From positions 74,079,460 through 74,143,459 of the forward strand of contig CM055317.2 in assembly GCA_029255685.2 (NCBI GenBank): a stretch of DNA of 64,000 nucleotides, in the 5' to 3' direction. The first letter of the stretch is position 1. Each line of letters begins with the position of its first letter. Under the pieces are notes generated by a model, which saw only the letters and a list, made by a program, of their open reading frames with translations, had not been told where the DNA came from and ran no database searches. Origin of the DNA: Silene conica (taxonomy: Eukaryota > Streptophyta > Magnoliopsida > Caryophyllales > Caryophyllaceae). Shown piece by piece: positions 21,339 to 33,114 of this stretch. The position numbers were made by a program, and so were the translations under genes.

Positions 21339-24271
21339 ATGCCCAGGTCCTCTCGAATTGGTGAACTTCTTCCCGTTGATCCCGAACCCGAGAAGTCTTT
21401 GCGTAGGAGATTACGCTTCCTTAAGGAGGTTTCCGAAGCCGCAACTCTTGCGGAACTTGATAACATTCGAAGTTTTTATCTAGAGGATCTCAGAAATCTT
21501 GAGGAAGAAGCCTCTACTTCTCAACCACCAACGGAAAAGATGGTGCGTTTGTCTGATCATTCCAAGCCCACTGCGGCTATGCTCCCAAGAGGAATAGTCA
21601 CGTCTCAAATTGGTGCGGTAAACTTTGAAATCAAGCCGGCCTTTATAAGCATTGTTGAAAGAAAACAATTTGGGGGAACTCCTACGGAAGACCCCAACTT
21701 ACATGTACAGAATTTTTGTGACTATTGCTCCATGATTCGGCAACCGGGTGTCACACAAGAGCAAATAAGGGAGATACTATTCCCTTTCTCCCTAAAGGAC
21801 AAGGCCAAAGTTTGGATAAATAGCCTTGATCGAGTTGCATTGGGAATCAACGATTGGGAATCAACGATTGGGATAGTCTAGCCCTTGCATTTTATCAAAA
21901 GTATTTCCCTCCTGAGAAAACACAACAATTAAGAAGCCAAATCACCGGTTTTCGCCAAAGTGGTCATGAAAGTCTACATGAAGCATGGGAAAGGTACAAA
22001 GAACTTCAAAGGGAATGTCCTCATCATGGTTTGGATTCATGGTTTCTTGCCATCACGTTCTACAATGGGTGTTGCGCAGAGTCTCGTCGAGTTTTGGACT
22101 CCGCAAACAATGGGAGATTCGATAATATAGATGTGGAGTTAGCTCACTCGACCATAGAATCTATGGCGGTGCACGACTCTCAATATGTCAACTCGAGAAA
22201 CATCCCATTAAAGGCAAAGGAAGAAGATCCCGGAATTGCTCTCTTGAAAGCTCAAGTAGCTCTTCTCCAAAGACAAGTCGAAAATCAAGGATCAAGTTCC
22301 TCTCAACCTCATGAACAAGTAAAGGTGACAAGCCAAGTTGTAGTATGTGAAGCTTGTGGAAGTGCGGGTCATGGATTCCAAGAATGTAGAAGCAACATGG
22401 AACAAGTCAATGCCTACCAAAGCTTTAGGCAAAATTTCAACCCTTTTTCCAACACCTACAATCCGGGTACAAAGTTCCATCCAAATTTCTCCTACAAAAG
22501 TACAAATGTCCTTAACCCACCACCAAGACCACCACCAAATACTGCACCACCAGGTTTCCAAAATCAAGGACAAAAGAACCAGTTCCAACAAAACTTTCAA
22601 CCTTTCCCTCAACACCAATTTCCAAATCAACAACCATTTCCCCAACAACAATTTCAAAACCAACAAACTTTCTCTCATCAACAATTTCCAAATCAACAAT
22701 CATTCCAAAATCCACAATCTTTCCAAAATCCTCAGAATCAACAAGGTCCATCATCAAATCTCCAACAATTGAGTGAGATAAGAGCACTTTTGGCCCAAGT
22801 AGCTGAGACACAATTGAACATGGCTTCCCACATTCAAAAGACCGATCAAGCTAGGGACGCTTCAATCAAAATGCTTGAGACACAAATCGCTCAACTTGCT
22901 ACTTCCAACCCTCAAAGACAACAAGGCCAATTGCCACCTCAAGGAGCACAACCTCATGAACAAGTTAATGTCATCACTCTAAGGAATGGTACCACCTATG
23001 ATGAACCTCCAATGCCCAATGATGCAAGTGAAAAAATGGGTAAGAAAGACAATGGTGGAAGCAAGGTTGATAGCTCTAAAAAAGGTGAAGAGGAGTCAAA
23101 GAAGGATGATGACCCAATAGTGGTGGAATATGTAGAGGAAGAGCCTCCAAAAGTGAATGACAAAGCTAAAGAGCCGAAAAAAATTCAAGTGCCATTTCCA
23201 CATCGTTTGGCACAAGCTCAAAGAGAGACCCGACTCGGTAAGTTCATGGAAATGATTAAAAACCTCAAGGTAACTATCCCTTATCTAGAGCTTATCACTC
23301 AAATACCTTCATATACCAAATTCATGAAGGAGATTTTAACTAAGAAGAGGACTATTGACAATGTTGAAACAGTGGCCTACACTTCTGAGTGTGAAGCTTA
23401 TTTGAAAAACTTGTCCCCTCCTAAGTTAAAAGATCCCGGAAGTTTTTCCATACCATGCACCATAGGCAATTTTCCAATTGATAAAGCTCTATGTGACCTT
23501 GGTGCGAGTGTAAGTGTCATGCCTTACTCGATATACGAAAAACTGAATTTAGGAGCTCTTAAGTATACTAGTGTCACCCTACAAATGGCGGACCGTTCTA
23601 TCAAACGCCCCTTAGGTGTGTTGGAGGATGTTCCCGTCAAGGTAGGAAAGTTTTTCATTCCGGTTGACTTTATCGTGCTTGACATTGCCGAAGATGCGCA
23701 AATTCCCATAATCTTGGGTAGACCATTCTTACATACCGCGGGTGCATTGATAGATGTTAAGAACGGTAAGTTGATTTTAGCCGTAGGGGATGAGAAGGTG
23801 ACATATAGTTTGAGTCATGGTCTTAAGAGTCCAATGTTGGAGGAATCTTGTTATGCTTTGAATAAAGCTGACCCCTTGTCTCAATCTTTGAGCAAGGACG
23901 TGGAAAATTCTTTGAGCTCTTGCGTAGGAAATGGTGAAACGATAAGCAATGGGAAGAAGGTTTTGATGGAAGAGAAAGCTCTTGCAAGGTCCCAGCCATT
24001 CAAGGAGATGGTTAAGAGTCGACATAAGAAGAAGCTTATCAAGGATGATCTCAATGTTGGTGACAAAGTGCTTATGTTTAACCCTCGGAAGAAGGTTTCT
24101 CCAGGCCCTTATATCATCATCGATAACGACAAGATTGGGCCATTTGAAGTGTTGGCCCCGGATGGGGAGAAGATCAAAGCCAGTGGCCACTACTTGAGGC
24201 CTTTTCATGAAGAAGCAATGGTTGGGATGGTAGAGGAAGTTTTCTTGAAACTTCCGGATTCTAAAAACTGA
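21339..24271 (+). pseudogene. Athila-type gag-protease with integrase C-terminal tail
   Basis: The frame opens at 21339 (MPRSSRIGELLP). A 14 bp tandem duplication (21842-21855, 21856-21869) shifts it, and the downstream frame runs 21854-24271. Gag core motifs (FYQKYFPPEKT, HEAWERYKELQ) precede a CCHC knuckle (CEACGSAGHGFQEC), a long Gln/Asn/Pro/Phe-rich stretch and a protease-like CDLGASVSVMPYSIYEKL, with DLGA in place of DTGA/DSGA. After about residue 700 the frame passes straight into LNVGDKVLMFN...GPFEVLAPDG, an integrase C-terminal domain. RT, RNase H and integrase core are absent, so an in-frame deletion has fused the ends. Confidence 0.88.
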
Positions 24272-26318
24272 ATTTTTTGTGACATTTTGTCTAGCAAGAC
24301 TTTAAATTGCGCTTCTCGGGAGGCAACCCGTGTTTTTGGTTGTTATTTTGAACATAGTATAGTAATAATGTTAGATAGGTTTTATTTGGAAGACTAATAT
24401 GCAGGTTAACGAAAAAGAACCAAAACATCAAGAAAGAAAAGCAAGAAAACTGCAAGGAGCTCGGTTGCACTCACCCCGGGGGTCCGGGCTGAGCCGCCCC
24501 GACCAGGGCCGATGCGAAGTGGCTCGGCGGTTGTAGAATTACTAGTCGAATTATTTTCTTCTATTTTGCTCTTCCTCTTTGACGGGTATATTTTTCCTTC
24601 CATTTATTCTACCTCATTTCCCCTACTCCAAGTCTTCCTTGTCTTCAATCAACAAGTAAGTATTCATACTTCTATTAATTTCTTTATTTTTTCTAGAAAT
24701 CAATCATTCACTCAACCTAATTCCAATTTTTCCCAATTGGTATTTATCTCATGAAGTGGATAATTGTTTTTCTAGTTAAAATTAATTAATTGTAGAGTTA
24801 GTATGCATAATTCACATAATGAACATGATTGTTTGATACTAGCTTGGGGGAGGGTTAATAATCTAGCACGTTTGTTTTTCTTTTTTCCTTTCCTTGTAAT
24901 TCCCTTTCCCCATTAAACTTGTTGGTTAGTTAATCGTCTCTATGATTCACATTAGGGACAATGTGAAGTTTAGCTTGGGGGAGGGATTGCATTTGCATTC
25001 TATCTTTTTTGTTTTTGCATATAGTTAGCTTGAATAAAATGATGATGAATTTGATGATGCCATGCTTTGCTTGAATCTCCTACTGTTTTCCTCTTGCATT
25101 TTCCAATTCTAATGCCTATGACGGAATTTTGGCTTACATGGGGATGTCTTGACATAGTAGGTAGAGAATGGATTTTTGATGTTTTTGGATTGATCTTTTG
25201 ACATTGGCAACCTACAAAAATTGAAAGTTTTAGAGCCTCCTAAGACCGTTACATCTTTTTTCGGTCTCATCTAGGTGTGTGAGTAGGTCTCCTCATGGTT
25301 TTGTGTTACACCAAAAGGCATAAATATGGTTTTTGTTCCACTTCATAAGCATTGCATTCATCTTGTGAGTATTTGTAAGCCTTTCACATGATTCTATTTG
25401 CCCATTTTTGCCCCTTTACACATGCTTTTGTTAATTTTCTAAGCTACACTCAAAATTTGCCTACCTTGTCAAGTTAGTAGCTTATTCATTGGTGTTTGGG
25501 TGCTCAATTGGGATATGGTTCAAAAGTTGCATTTTATCATTGTGATTGGCATTGAAAGAAAAAATTGATGGTCAAACAATCGTGAAAAAAATATATACCA
25601 TCCATGAAAAAAGATGAAAAGAAAGAAAAGAAAGAAAAGAAGCATGAATTGAAAAGAAAAGGAAGAAGAGAAAAATATAAAAGTTTCCATGACATTCATC
25701 ATAAAAATATTGTTGGAAAATTCTCATTTGCTTTGTCTTGATAAGAGAAGTCATTTTGCTAGTTTCGACTTCAACATTTGGTAATGAGTTGGGTTTGATT
25801 TTGGATTGAGCATCCTTGCATTAATACGTTAGTTGCTAGCTTGAATTAGCTCCAATTACCATAACTCACATGTTCCCTTTCTTACCCATCACATATTGCC
25901 TCCTTCTTATTGCTTCTCTTATATGCTTGCATTTTGATTGCATTGACTATTGGATTGGAATGCTTACCATATTAGATTGCCGGCACAATTTCATGAGTCG
26001 AGTTTAGGAGAGTGTTTTCACTTACAAACCTCATTTACATTTTTATGTGTGCTTGAGTGTACCGTGAGAGTCCTTTGTCAAAATGATCATGCAAAAGCCA
26101 AAGAATCTAGATGAAATTCTATACGCTACGCCGTCATGTAAATCTCAACCATGTATTGCGTCTTTCCTATGCCCATGTTGTCTTCGGGATTTCGTCTCAC
26201 AATTGTTTCATTAGCTAAAATTGGGATTTGTAATTGATGGGATTATGGAGATTCATTTGCTTGTCTTGGTTTATTTGAGCTTGCTTGAGGACAAGCAAGG
26301 GTTTAGCTTGGGGGAATT
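24272..26318 (+). other. Athila-type noncoding 3' region with PPT-like repeats
   Basis: No ORF above background. TAGCTTGGGGGAG occurs at 24840 and 24971 and again, as TAGCTTGGGGGAATT, as the true polypurine tract next to the 3' LTR (from about 26304). A GC-rich patch near 24470-24510 resembles the GC-rich LTR segment. An env-like gene, common here in Athila, is not recognisable. Confidence 0.7.
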
Positions 26319-27935
26319 TGATATGCTCTATTTTTATATACTTTTCGTCCCCATTTTAGCTCATGTTTTATCATCGTTTATATTATTCTTCAATGTTTAT
26401 TGAGCTAATTCTGTGTTCTAGGTAATTTGTATGTGGTTTAGCGGTTTTTGTAGGAATTTCGGATTTCTCTTACATTTTGACATTTACCGAGCATCACGGA
26501 GCTAACCAAAGTCGAGACAAGCATTCTCCGGGTAGTAGAAGTGACGGAATATGAAAGAAAGTCAAAGAAAGTCAACAAAGAAGTCAACTCTTGAAGAGCA
26601 TAATGTGCAAAACATGACACCTCAATCATTACATCATTCATGCAACGTCACCCATGTTCCTAAATGTAAACAATTGACGAAATGCGGAGAATTTGGACAT
26701 TGTTCTCACCCCGGTAGGGGTGGGCTGCCCCGGTATACCGGGGTGGCCTTGATCTCGCTATTTCTGGTCCAGATTCAAGGAATGCGTACGTCATGTTCAT
26801 GCCCCGGTCCGGGGTGGCTGCAATCTACCCCGTCTCCTCATCACTATAAATACCCCATGCTTTCATTCATCTCAAATCATCTCATCTAATCTAATCTTGG
26901 AGTGAACAACTCTTAGAATAAATTTTAGATTAGAAATCATTTTGAGCTTCATTAAGCTTGTAAGAAATACTCTAAGTCTTTCTTTATAAAAATAGTTCTT
27001 TGGTTATTCAAGCATTTCCCGAAGTTATTCGCATTTCATCTTCCGGGTTCTTATTCCGTTAATTTCCGGTATCATCTTTCTTTACGGTTTTATTTCTTTA
27101 TCGTCATTATGTCTATCTTAGTCAATAGAATAGATAATCTAGCTTACAAAGCCATGTGTGAGTAGTTCTATAACTAGGGAGGGGAAGCCATGTAGATTAG
27201 TCGTTGAAATCTTGTCAAATGAGTAGTTTTACATTGTCATACGTTGATTATTTACATGCTTGTTCCATTTATACTAATTACGACCATTGACTATAACTAT
27301 TGATTAATCATCACTCTCATTCTAAGATCGAAAGCCTGAATAAGATATGATTAATTGATAGTCGTAGTTGTGGTTATAATTGTTAGTCATAATCATTGGT
27401 GAATCATTATTCTTATCCTAAGATCGAAAGCCTGGAATTGAAGTTGGTTGATCGATGATTATGGGTTGCAATTAGCTTGTTATTCTATTCCTAAGATCGA
27501 AAGCCTGGAATTGAATTAGACAAGGCATGTTATTTTATATTGTCCCAATGTACGCGAGAGCTAGTTGGAAGTCAATGTATGGTTAGACTCTAGGCCGCGA
27601 GGTAATTGTCATAAACCTAATCAACAAGTGACGATGTATTGCTTACGAACTTTGACATGACTAAACTTCTTATATATATGTGTGACCCTATCTCCCTAGT
27701 GTTTTTATACCATTGTTTACATCCTTATTTTTAGCTTTGCTTTGTCTAGTTTTTCACACAACTCAAACAAACCCCAAATTTGTGACCGACCTCGATAGAT
27801 TTCTTTCCATAGCTAATTACATTTACATCACCGTCTCCCTGTGGTTCGACCCCTTCTTCCCTATCTACATTAATTTGTATGTTAGTCAAGTCTAGGGACT
27901 TTTATCTTTGGCAGGTGTGCGATTAGCCATGGCCA
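26319..27935 (+). repeat. 3' LTR of Athila-type element
   Basis: 1617 bp. By eye it differs from the 5' LTR by about ten substitutions and one single-base indel, roughly 0.6 percent, which marks a recent insertion. The palindrome recurs at 26728-26743. Confidence 0.95.
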
Positions 27936-27940
27936 ACTAA

Positions 27941-28220
27941 TTTAATAGTCAATACCTCTGACTAACTGTTTAGTCATATCCGGCAAAATGTGACTGTATT
28001 TTCATACCTTCACATCTCTCAAACGTGTCCTATAGGTGTGACGTATAGGGACCAGTTGATCACCGCCATCCGTATGACAATAACGTCAAACTTATCTAGC
28101 AAGCCAACCGTTATTGATAAACGTGGATCAACTGGTAATAATACAAAAGTATGCCCTTGTGATCCTTAAAGAGATTTAATGAGTCATTGTACTTAATTGT
28201 CAAGGACACCAGCCCCAACA
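27941..28220 (-). repeat. 3' LTR of copia B, inner part
   Basis: Continues the LTR after the ACTAA duplication (27936-27940) and ends CCCCAACA at 28220. Together with 18871-19589 it gives a 999 bp LTR. Confidence 0.92.
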
Positions 28221-29082
28221 ATCTCCCACTTGTCCGTACAAGGGTATGTGCAATGACGTTATCACACTACATGTGGAGGACACAAGCTCCAACAAACTCC
28301 CACTTGTCCGTACAAGTGTAGGTGCGATAACCGAATCTCATATCCTTTTAAAATTTCTCCCACTCAATGTAAGACAATTTGCAAATCCGCATTCGCAAAG
28401 GTCGTATCTCACAAGCGATCTGTATCAAGAGTGGTTTCCCCGACTAGAGAGTAACTTAACTGATAAAACGAATCTGTATTCGAGCATGGCCATGCATTTC
28501 AGTTACTACTCCTCGAGTGGCCCTGAGAAATGATAAAATCCTGATAAGGGTTTGGATATTTCCCTCAACTCGAATCCTGCCGATATCGCGCAGCATGAAA
28601 TAACCCAGAAAAAATCCTCTTGGCCCCTGTTATGGTGACCGTGGGAAAGAAACCAAAGTTACCCAAAATCTGCCTTAATCTCAAGAGACAGTTGAAAGTC
28701 AAAAGACTCGACTCTAAGGAACACTATGGAGGTCCTATCCACGACCCGGCACCCAATGTTATAAAACATTTAGGACTCCATAACGCTGTCACGGGGTGTC
28801 CTACGAGATATCCGTATAACTCGCCTTTGTGATTGGTCAGTCAGCCGCGTGACTTATGGCTCGTTGAACCCACCATCAACCAACGTCTCAAAATGATTAC
28901 CTGAGTTATCAGCTCAAGTGGGTAATCAAGGACCAACACGATGTAATGTTAATCAGTTCACTTTGTGATGTTCAAAATTGGCGTACAATTCCACATGAGA
29001 AACAAAACATTATATATCATAACAATAAGGTTGAATAGAGTACACGAGAAAATGAATTATTACATGAATTCATAAAAGAGTA
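28221..29082 (-). other. Copia B 3' untranslated region with repeated PPT module
   Basis: No ORF is supported. A module ending CTCCCACTTGTCCGTACAAG sits next to the LTR (from about 28222) and again about 64 bp further in (about 28297). Each includes the polypurine tract on the minus strand and an imperfect palindrome CTTGTCCGTACAAG. Confidence 0.6.
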
Positions 29083-32000
29083 CTACAACTTAGGAACACA
29101 TCCAATTCCCATGGAATGAATGTGCCCTTCATGCTTATCACGTGGTAATGCTTTTGTGAGAGGATCAGCTATGTTGTCATCCGTAGCGATCTTATCAATA
29201 AAAATCTCCTTTTGCTCCACGTAATCTCTGATTAGATGAGCTTTCCGTTGTACATGCCTAGCCTTTTTGCTAGACTTATGCTCCTTAGCTTGGAAGATGG
29301 CACCTTTATTATCACAATAAACGGTGATTGGGTCATTCGAACTAGGCACTACTGATAGTCCTTGTAAGAATTGACGCATCCATATTGCTTCCTTAGCTGC
29401 TTCTGAGGCGGCATAGTACTCAGACTCAGTCGTAGAATCTGCTGTAACACTCTGTTTAGAACTTTTCCAGCTGACAGCAGCGCCATTAAGAGTAAAAACG
29501 AATCCAGACTGAGATTTCGAGTCATCTCGATCCGTTTGGAAGCTAACATCTGCGTAACCCGTGGCGCAGAGCGTCGAGTCGCCTCCGTAAGTCAATCCCC
29601 AATCTTTAGTCCTCCGTAGGTACTTAAGAATGTTTTTCACAGCCATCCAGTGTTGTTCACCTGGATGAGCTTGGAATCGACTTGTCATACTCAATGCATA
29701 TGCAACGTCAGGACGTGTGCATATCATGGCATACATGATCGATCCTATTGCCGAAGCATAAGGAATCCGACTCATGCACTCTTTCTCTTCCAGTGACTTA
29801 GCTTCTTGAGTCTTGCTCAAGTGAAGCCCATGAGTCATAGGAAGGAACCCTTTCTTGGAGTTCGTCATACTGAATCTCTCTAGAATCTTATCTATATAAG
29901 ACTCCTGACTGAGAGACAACATCCGTCGTGATCTATCCCTGTAGATACGGATGCCCAAAATTCTTTGTGCCTCTCCCAGATCTTTCATCTGGAAATGGTT
30001 TTTCAACCATGCTTTAACCGAAGATAGGAGAGGTATGTCATTCCCAATCAAGAGTATGTCGTCGACATACAGTACTAGGAATACAATCTTGCTCCCACTC
30101 GACTTGATATAGAGACATGGTTCCTCGACTGATCGAATGAATCCATTCTCTTTTATCACTTGGTCGAAGCGATGATTCCAACTCCGCGATGCTTGCTTAA
30201 GTCCATAGATGGAACGCTTAAGCTTGCAAACTTTCTTAGGATGTGCTGGATCGATAAAACCCTCGGGTTGTACCATGTACAACTCTTCCTCCAAATAACC
30301 GTTTAAGAAGGCGGTTTTAACGTCCATTTTCCATATTTCATAATCATGAAATGCGGCGATCGCTAAGATAATCCGAATGGAACGTAGCATGACTACGGGT
30401 GCAAAGATCTCATCATAATGCAAGCCTGGCACTTGAGTGAAACCTTTAGCAACTAGTCTAGCCTTGTGGATATCTTGTTGTCCTTCCACGGCATGCTTTA
30501 TCTTGTAAAGCCATTTGCATTGAAGGGGACGTACCTTTGCAGGTAGGTCCACAAGATCCCACACGTTGTTCTCATACATGGAGTCCATCTCGGATTGCAT
30601 GGCTTCTAGCCATAGCTTTGAGTCAGAACTGGTCATGGCACTTTTATAGGTTGTGGGTTCATTACCCTCTAGGAGTAAGACGTCATCTGTATCGTGTTCC
30701 TCGACCATACCAATGTATCTGTCCGGTGGAATAGAGACTCTTCCCGACCTCCTAGGTTCCTCAGGAATATCTACCGCAGCCTCGGTTGAAGGAACTGTTT
30801 CCTCCAATGGTTGCTCGGCAGTTGGTTCTTGAACCTCCGATAACTCGAAGGTTCTATTACTCGACTTGTTCGCGAGAAATTCTTTCTCTAAGAACGTCGC
30901 ACTAGCCGCAACAAAAACACGTTGTTCGGTTGGCGAGTAGAAGTAATGACCAAAAGTTCCCTTTGGATAACCTATAAAGTATGTCTTGACCGATCGCGGG
31001 CCGAGCTTATCCTCGTGTCTCCACTTGACATAAGCCTCGCAGCCCCAAACCCGAATAAAGGACAAGTTAGGGACCGTTCCCTTCCATAATTCGTATGGAG
31101 TCTTGTCTACAGCTTTAGACGGACTTCGGTTAAGAATTAGAGCGGCCGACAAAAGAGCATAGCCCCACAATGAATCAGGTACAACGGTGTGACTCATCAT
31201 GGATCGAACCATATCGAGTAGAGTTCGATTTCTCCGTTCGGACACACCATTTAATTGTGGTGTTCCAGGTGGAGTCAACTGTAGCACGATGCCACAGTCT
31301 TTAAGGTGTTGATCAAATTCGTGTGAAAGATACTCACCACCACGATCAGAACGTAGTGCTTTAATCTTTCTACCCAGCTGGTTCTGTACCCGATTCTGGT
31401 ATTCTTTGAACTTGTCAAATGATTCACTTTTATGCTTCATTAAGTAGACATAGCCATATCTACTCAAATCATCCGTGAAAGTGATGAAATACCTATAGCC
31501 CTCTCGTGCGTTGATCGACATAGGGCCACATACGTCCGTATGTATGAGTCCTAATAGGTCGGCAGCGCGCATTCCAACACCTTTGAAGGAAATACGAGTC
31601 ATCTTGCCGATGAGACATGATTCACACGTGCCATATGATTCGAAATCAAAGGCCGAGATAGCTCCATTCTGTATGAGCTGTTTTACGCGTTTCTCATTTA
31701 TGTGTCCCATACGACAATGCCATAGATAAGTTTGATCTTTGTCACCTACCTTTAATTTCTTATTATTCACATGTAATATTTCAGTGGTTTGATCTAAAAC
31801 ATAAATTCCATTCATGGAAACTGCCTTGCCATAAATCATATTGTGTAATGAGAAAATACAACTGTTATTTTCTATTACAAATGAAAAACCAAGTTTGTCA
31901 AGCGCAGAAACTGAAATAATGTTTTTGGACAAACAAGGAACATAATAACATTTATATAAAGATAACTCGAATCCACTTGGAAGCTGGATCACGTATGTTC

Positions 32001-33114
32001 CCCTCGAGATTGCAGCAACACGTGCTCCATTCCCGACACGCAGGTCAACCTCACCCTTGATTAGGGGTTCTTGGTTTCGGAGGCCCTGCACATGATTACA
32101 TAGATGAGAACCACAACCAGTATCTAGTACCCAAGTTCCGTAACTTGCATGGTTAATCTCAATCATGTGAATAAAAGAAGAAGAAGACATACCAACAGGA
32201 GTAACGCGGCCTGCCTTAATGTCCTCACGATACACGGGGCATGAGCGCCTCCAATGCCCAGTCTTGTGGCAATGGTGACATTCCATGCTAGTATCCTTGC
32301 TCTTAGTCTTGCCATGTGAGTTGCTCGACTCACCTGGCCCACTCTTAGCAAATCCTGGTTTCTTGAACCTGGGCTTACCTACTGCTAGGTCGCCCTGAGC
32401 TTTAGCCTTCCCTTTACCCTTTCCCTTACTGGAGATCATGAGAACATCCTGCTTCATGCTCCCACTTAATTTCAGATCCTTCTTAGTCTGTACGAGAAGG
32501 GAGTGGAGCTCATGAGGAGTCTTCTTCATGTCGTTCATGTAGTAGTTGGCCCTAAAGAGGGCGAACCCATCATGAAGCGAATGAAGCATACAATCAACGA
32601 TTATGTTCTCACTGATCTTGCAGTTTAGGGTCTCCAGTTTCTCGATATTCTCAATCATGTTGAGAATATGTGGGCTAACAGCTTGGCCCTTCTGGAGTTT
32701 CGCCTCAAAGAAGCGACAGGTATGCTCATAAGAAACGATTCTCGGAGCCTTGGAGAATTCGTTAGAGAGCGTGGTGAAAATCTTGTTTGCACCATGGGAT
32801 ATGAAGCGTCTTTGCAAATTTGATTCCATTGCATAGATGAGTACGTTCTTTATCGCACCCGCTTCCATAACGAAATCGCTATGGGCGCGAATTTCGTTGG
32901 CTCTAGCTCCAGTTCCTGGGTGTGCCGGAATGGGCTCAGTTAAATACTTAAGCTTTCCGTCAGCAATGGCAGCATTCCGTAGTGCTGCCTCCCAGTCAGA
33001 GAAGTTTGACCCATCATTCCTCAGTCTAGTTGACTGATTCATGGAGTCCATGAAGGCCTTTAGCCAGGATTCACGTGCTAGCTTGGCACTTGGCATTGGG
33101 TCTTCACCAGCCAT
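29083..33114 (-). CDS. Copia B Gag-Pol polyprotein (intact frame)
   Basis: One uninterrupted 1343-codon frame. Visible in order: gag; a CCHC zinc knuckle (CHHCHKTGHWRRSC, about residues 277-290); aspartic protease VLDTGCGSHL (about 328); integrase with HTDVCGPM (about 523) and LRSDRGGEY (about 585); RT with LYVDDILL (about 1011); and RNase H with TTESEYYAAS (about 1228), ending ADPLTKALPRDK. Order gag-PR-IN-RT-RH is that of Ty1/copia, and all catalytic motifs look intact. With PBS, PPT and two LTRs present, the element may be autonomous. Its 3' LTR is interrupted, which could disturb transcript ends. I leave the sublineage open. Confidence 0.95.
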   Translation of the reverse strand: MAGEDPMPSAKLARESWLKAFMDSMNQSTRLRNDGSNFSDWEAALRNAAIADGKLKYLTEPIPAHPGTGARANEIRAHSDFVMEAGAIKNVLIYAMESNLQRRFISHGANKIFTTLSNEFSKAPRIVSYEHTCRFFEAKLQKGQAVSPHILNMIENIEKLETLNCKISENIIVDCMLHSLHDGFALFRANYYMNDMKKTPHELHSLLVQTKKDLKLSGSMKQDVLMISSKGKGKGKAKAQGDLAVGKPRFKKPGFAKSGPGESSNSHGKTKSKDTSMECHHCHKTGHWRRSCPVYREDIKAGRVTPVGMSSSSFIHMIEINHASYGTWVLDTGCGSHLCNHVQGLRNQEPLIKGEVDLRVGNGARVAAISRGTYVIQLPSGFELSLYKCYYVPCLSKNIISVSALDKLGFSFVIENNSCIFSLHNMIYGKAVSMNGIYVLDQTTEILHVNNKKLKVGDKDQTYLWHCRMGHINEKRVKQLIQNGAISAFDFESYGTCESCLIGKMTRISFKGVGMRAADLLGLIHTDVCGPMSINAREGYRYFITFTDDLSRYGYVYLMKHKSESFDKFKEYQNRVQNQLGRKIKALRSDRGGEYLSHEFDQHLKDCGIVLQLTPPGTPQLNGVSERRNRTLLDMVRSMMSHTVVPDSLWGYALLSAALILNRSPSKAVDKTPYELWKGTVPNLSFIRVWGCEAYVKWRHEDKLGPRSVKTYFIGYPKGTFGHYFYSPTEQRVFVAASATFLEKEFLANKSSNRTFELSEVQEPTAEQPLEETVPSTEAAVDIPEEPRRSGRVSIPPDRYIGMVEEHDTDDVLLLEGNEPTTYKSAMTSSDSKLWLEAMQSEMDSMYENNVWDLVDLPAKVRPLQCKWLYKIKHAVEGQQDIHKARLVAKGFTQVPGLHYDEIFAPVVMLRSIRIILAIAAFHDYEIWKMDVKTAFLNGYLEEELYMVQPEGFIDPAHPKKVCKLKRSIYGLKQASRSWNHRFDQVIKENGFIRSVEEPCLYIKSSGSKIVFLVLYVDDILLIGNDIPLLSSVKAWLKNHFQMKDLGEAQRILGIRIYRDRSRRMLSLSQESYIDKILERFSMTNSKKGFLPMTHGLHLSKTQEAKSLEEKECMSRIPYASAIGSIMYAMICTRPDVAYALSMTSRFQAHPGEQHWMAVKNILKYLRRTKDWGLTYGGDSTLCATGYADVSFQTDRDDSKSQSGFVFTLNGAAVSWKSSKQSVTADSTTESEYYAASEAAKEAIWMRQFLQGLSVVPSSNDPITVYCDNKGAIFQAKEHKSSKKARHVQRKAHLIRDYVEQKEIFIDKIATDDNIADPLTKALPRDKHEGHIHSMGIGCVPKL

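Larger units (their letters stand above)
19590..27935 (+). mobile_element. Athila-type gypsy retrotransposon, pol-deleted
   Basis: Inserted in the left LTR of copia B with a perfect ACTAA duplication (19585-19589, 27936-27940). LTRs are 19590-21205 and 26319-27935. The PBS TGGCGCCGTTGCCGGGGA at 21211-21228 is the classic Athila type, and a polypurine tract lies at about 26303-26318. The interior encodes gag and protease, then jumps to an integrase C-terminal-like tail. RT, RNase H and the integrase core are missing, and there is no env-like frame. It must rely on other elements for replication. Confidence 0.93.

Noticed and set aside
22292-22811. ORFs on both strands in the Athila gag
   Set aside because: Shadows of the Gln/Asn/Phe-rich low-complexity gag region.
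24272-26318. Possible env-like gene of the Athila element
   Set aside because: No frame longer than about 60-80 codons and no membrane-protein pattern beyond AT-rich chance.
28246-28832. ORFs of 70-95 codons near the copia B LTR
   Set aside because: They overlap the PPT module and the 3' untranslated region and are not on the element's coding strand.
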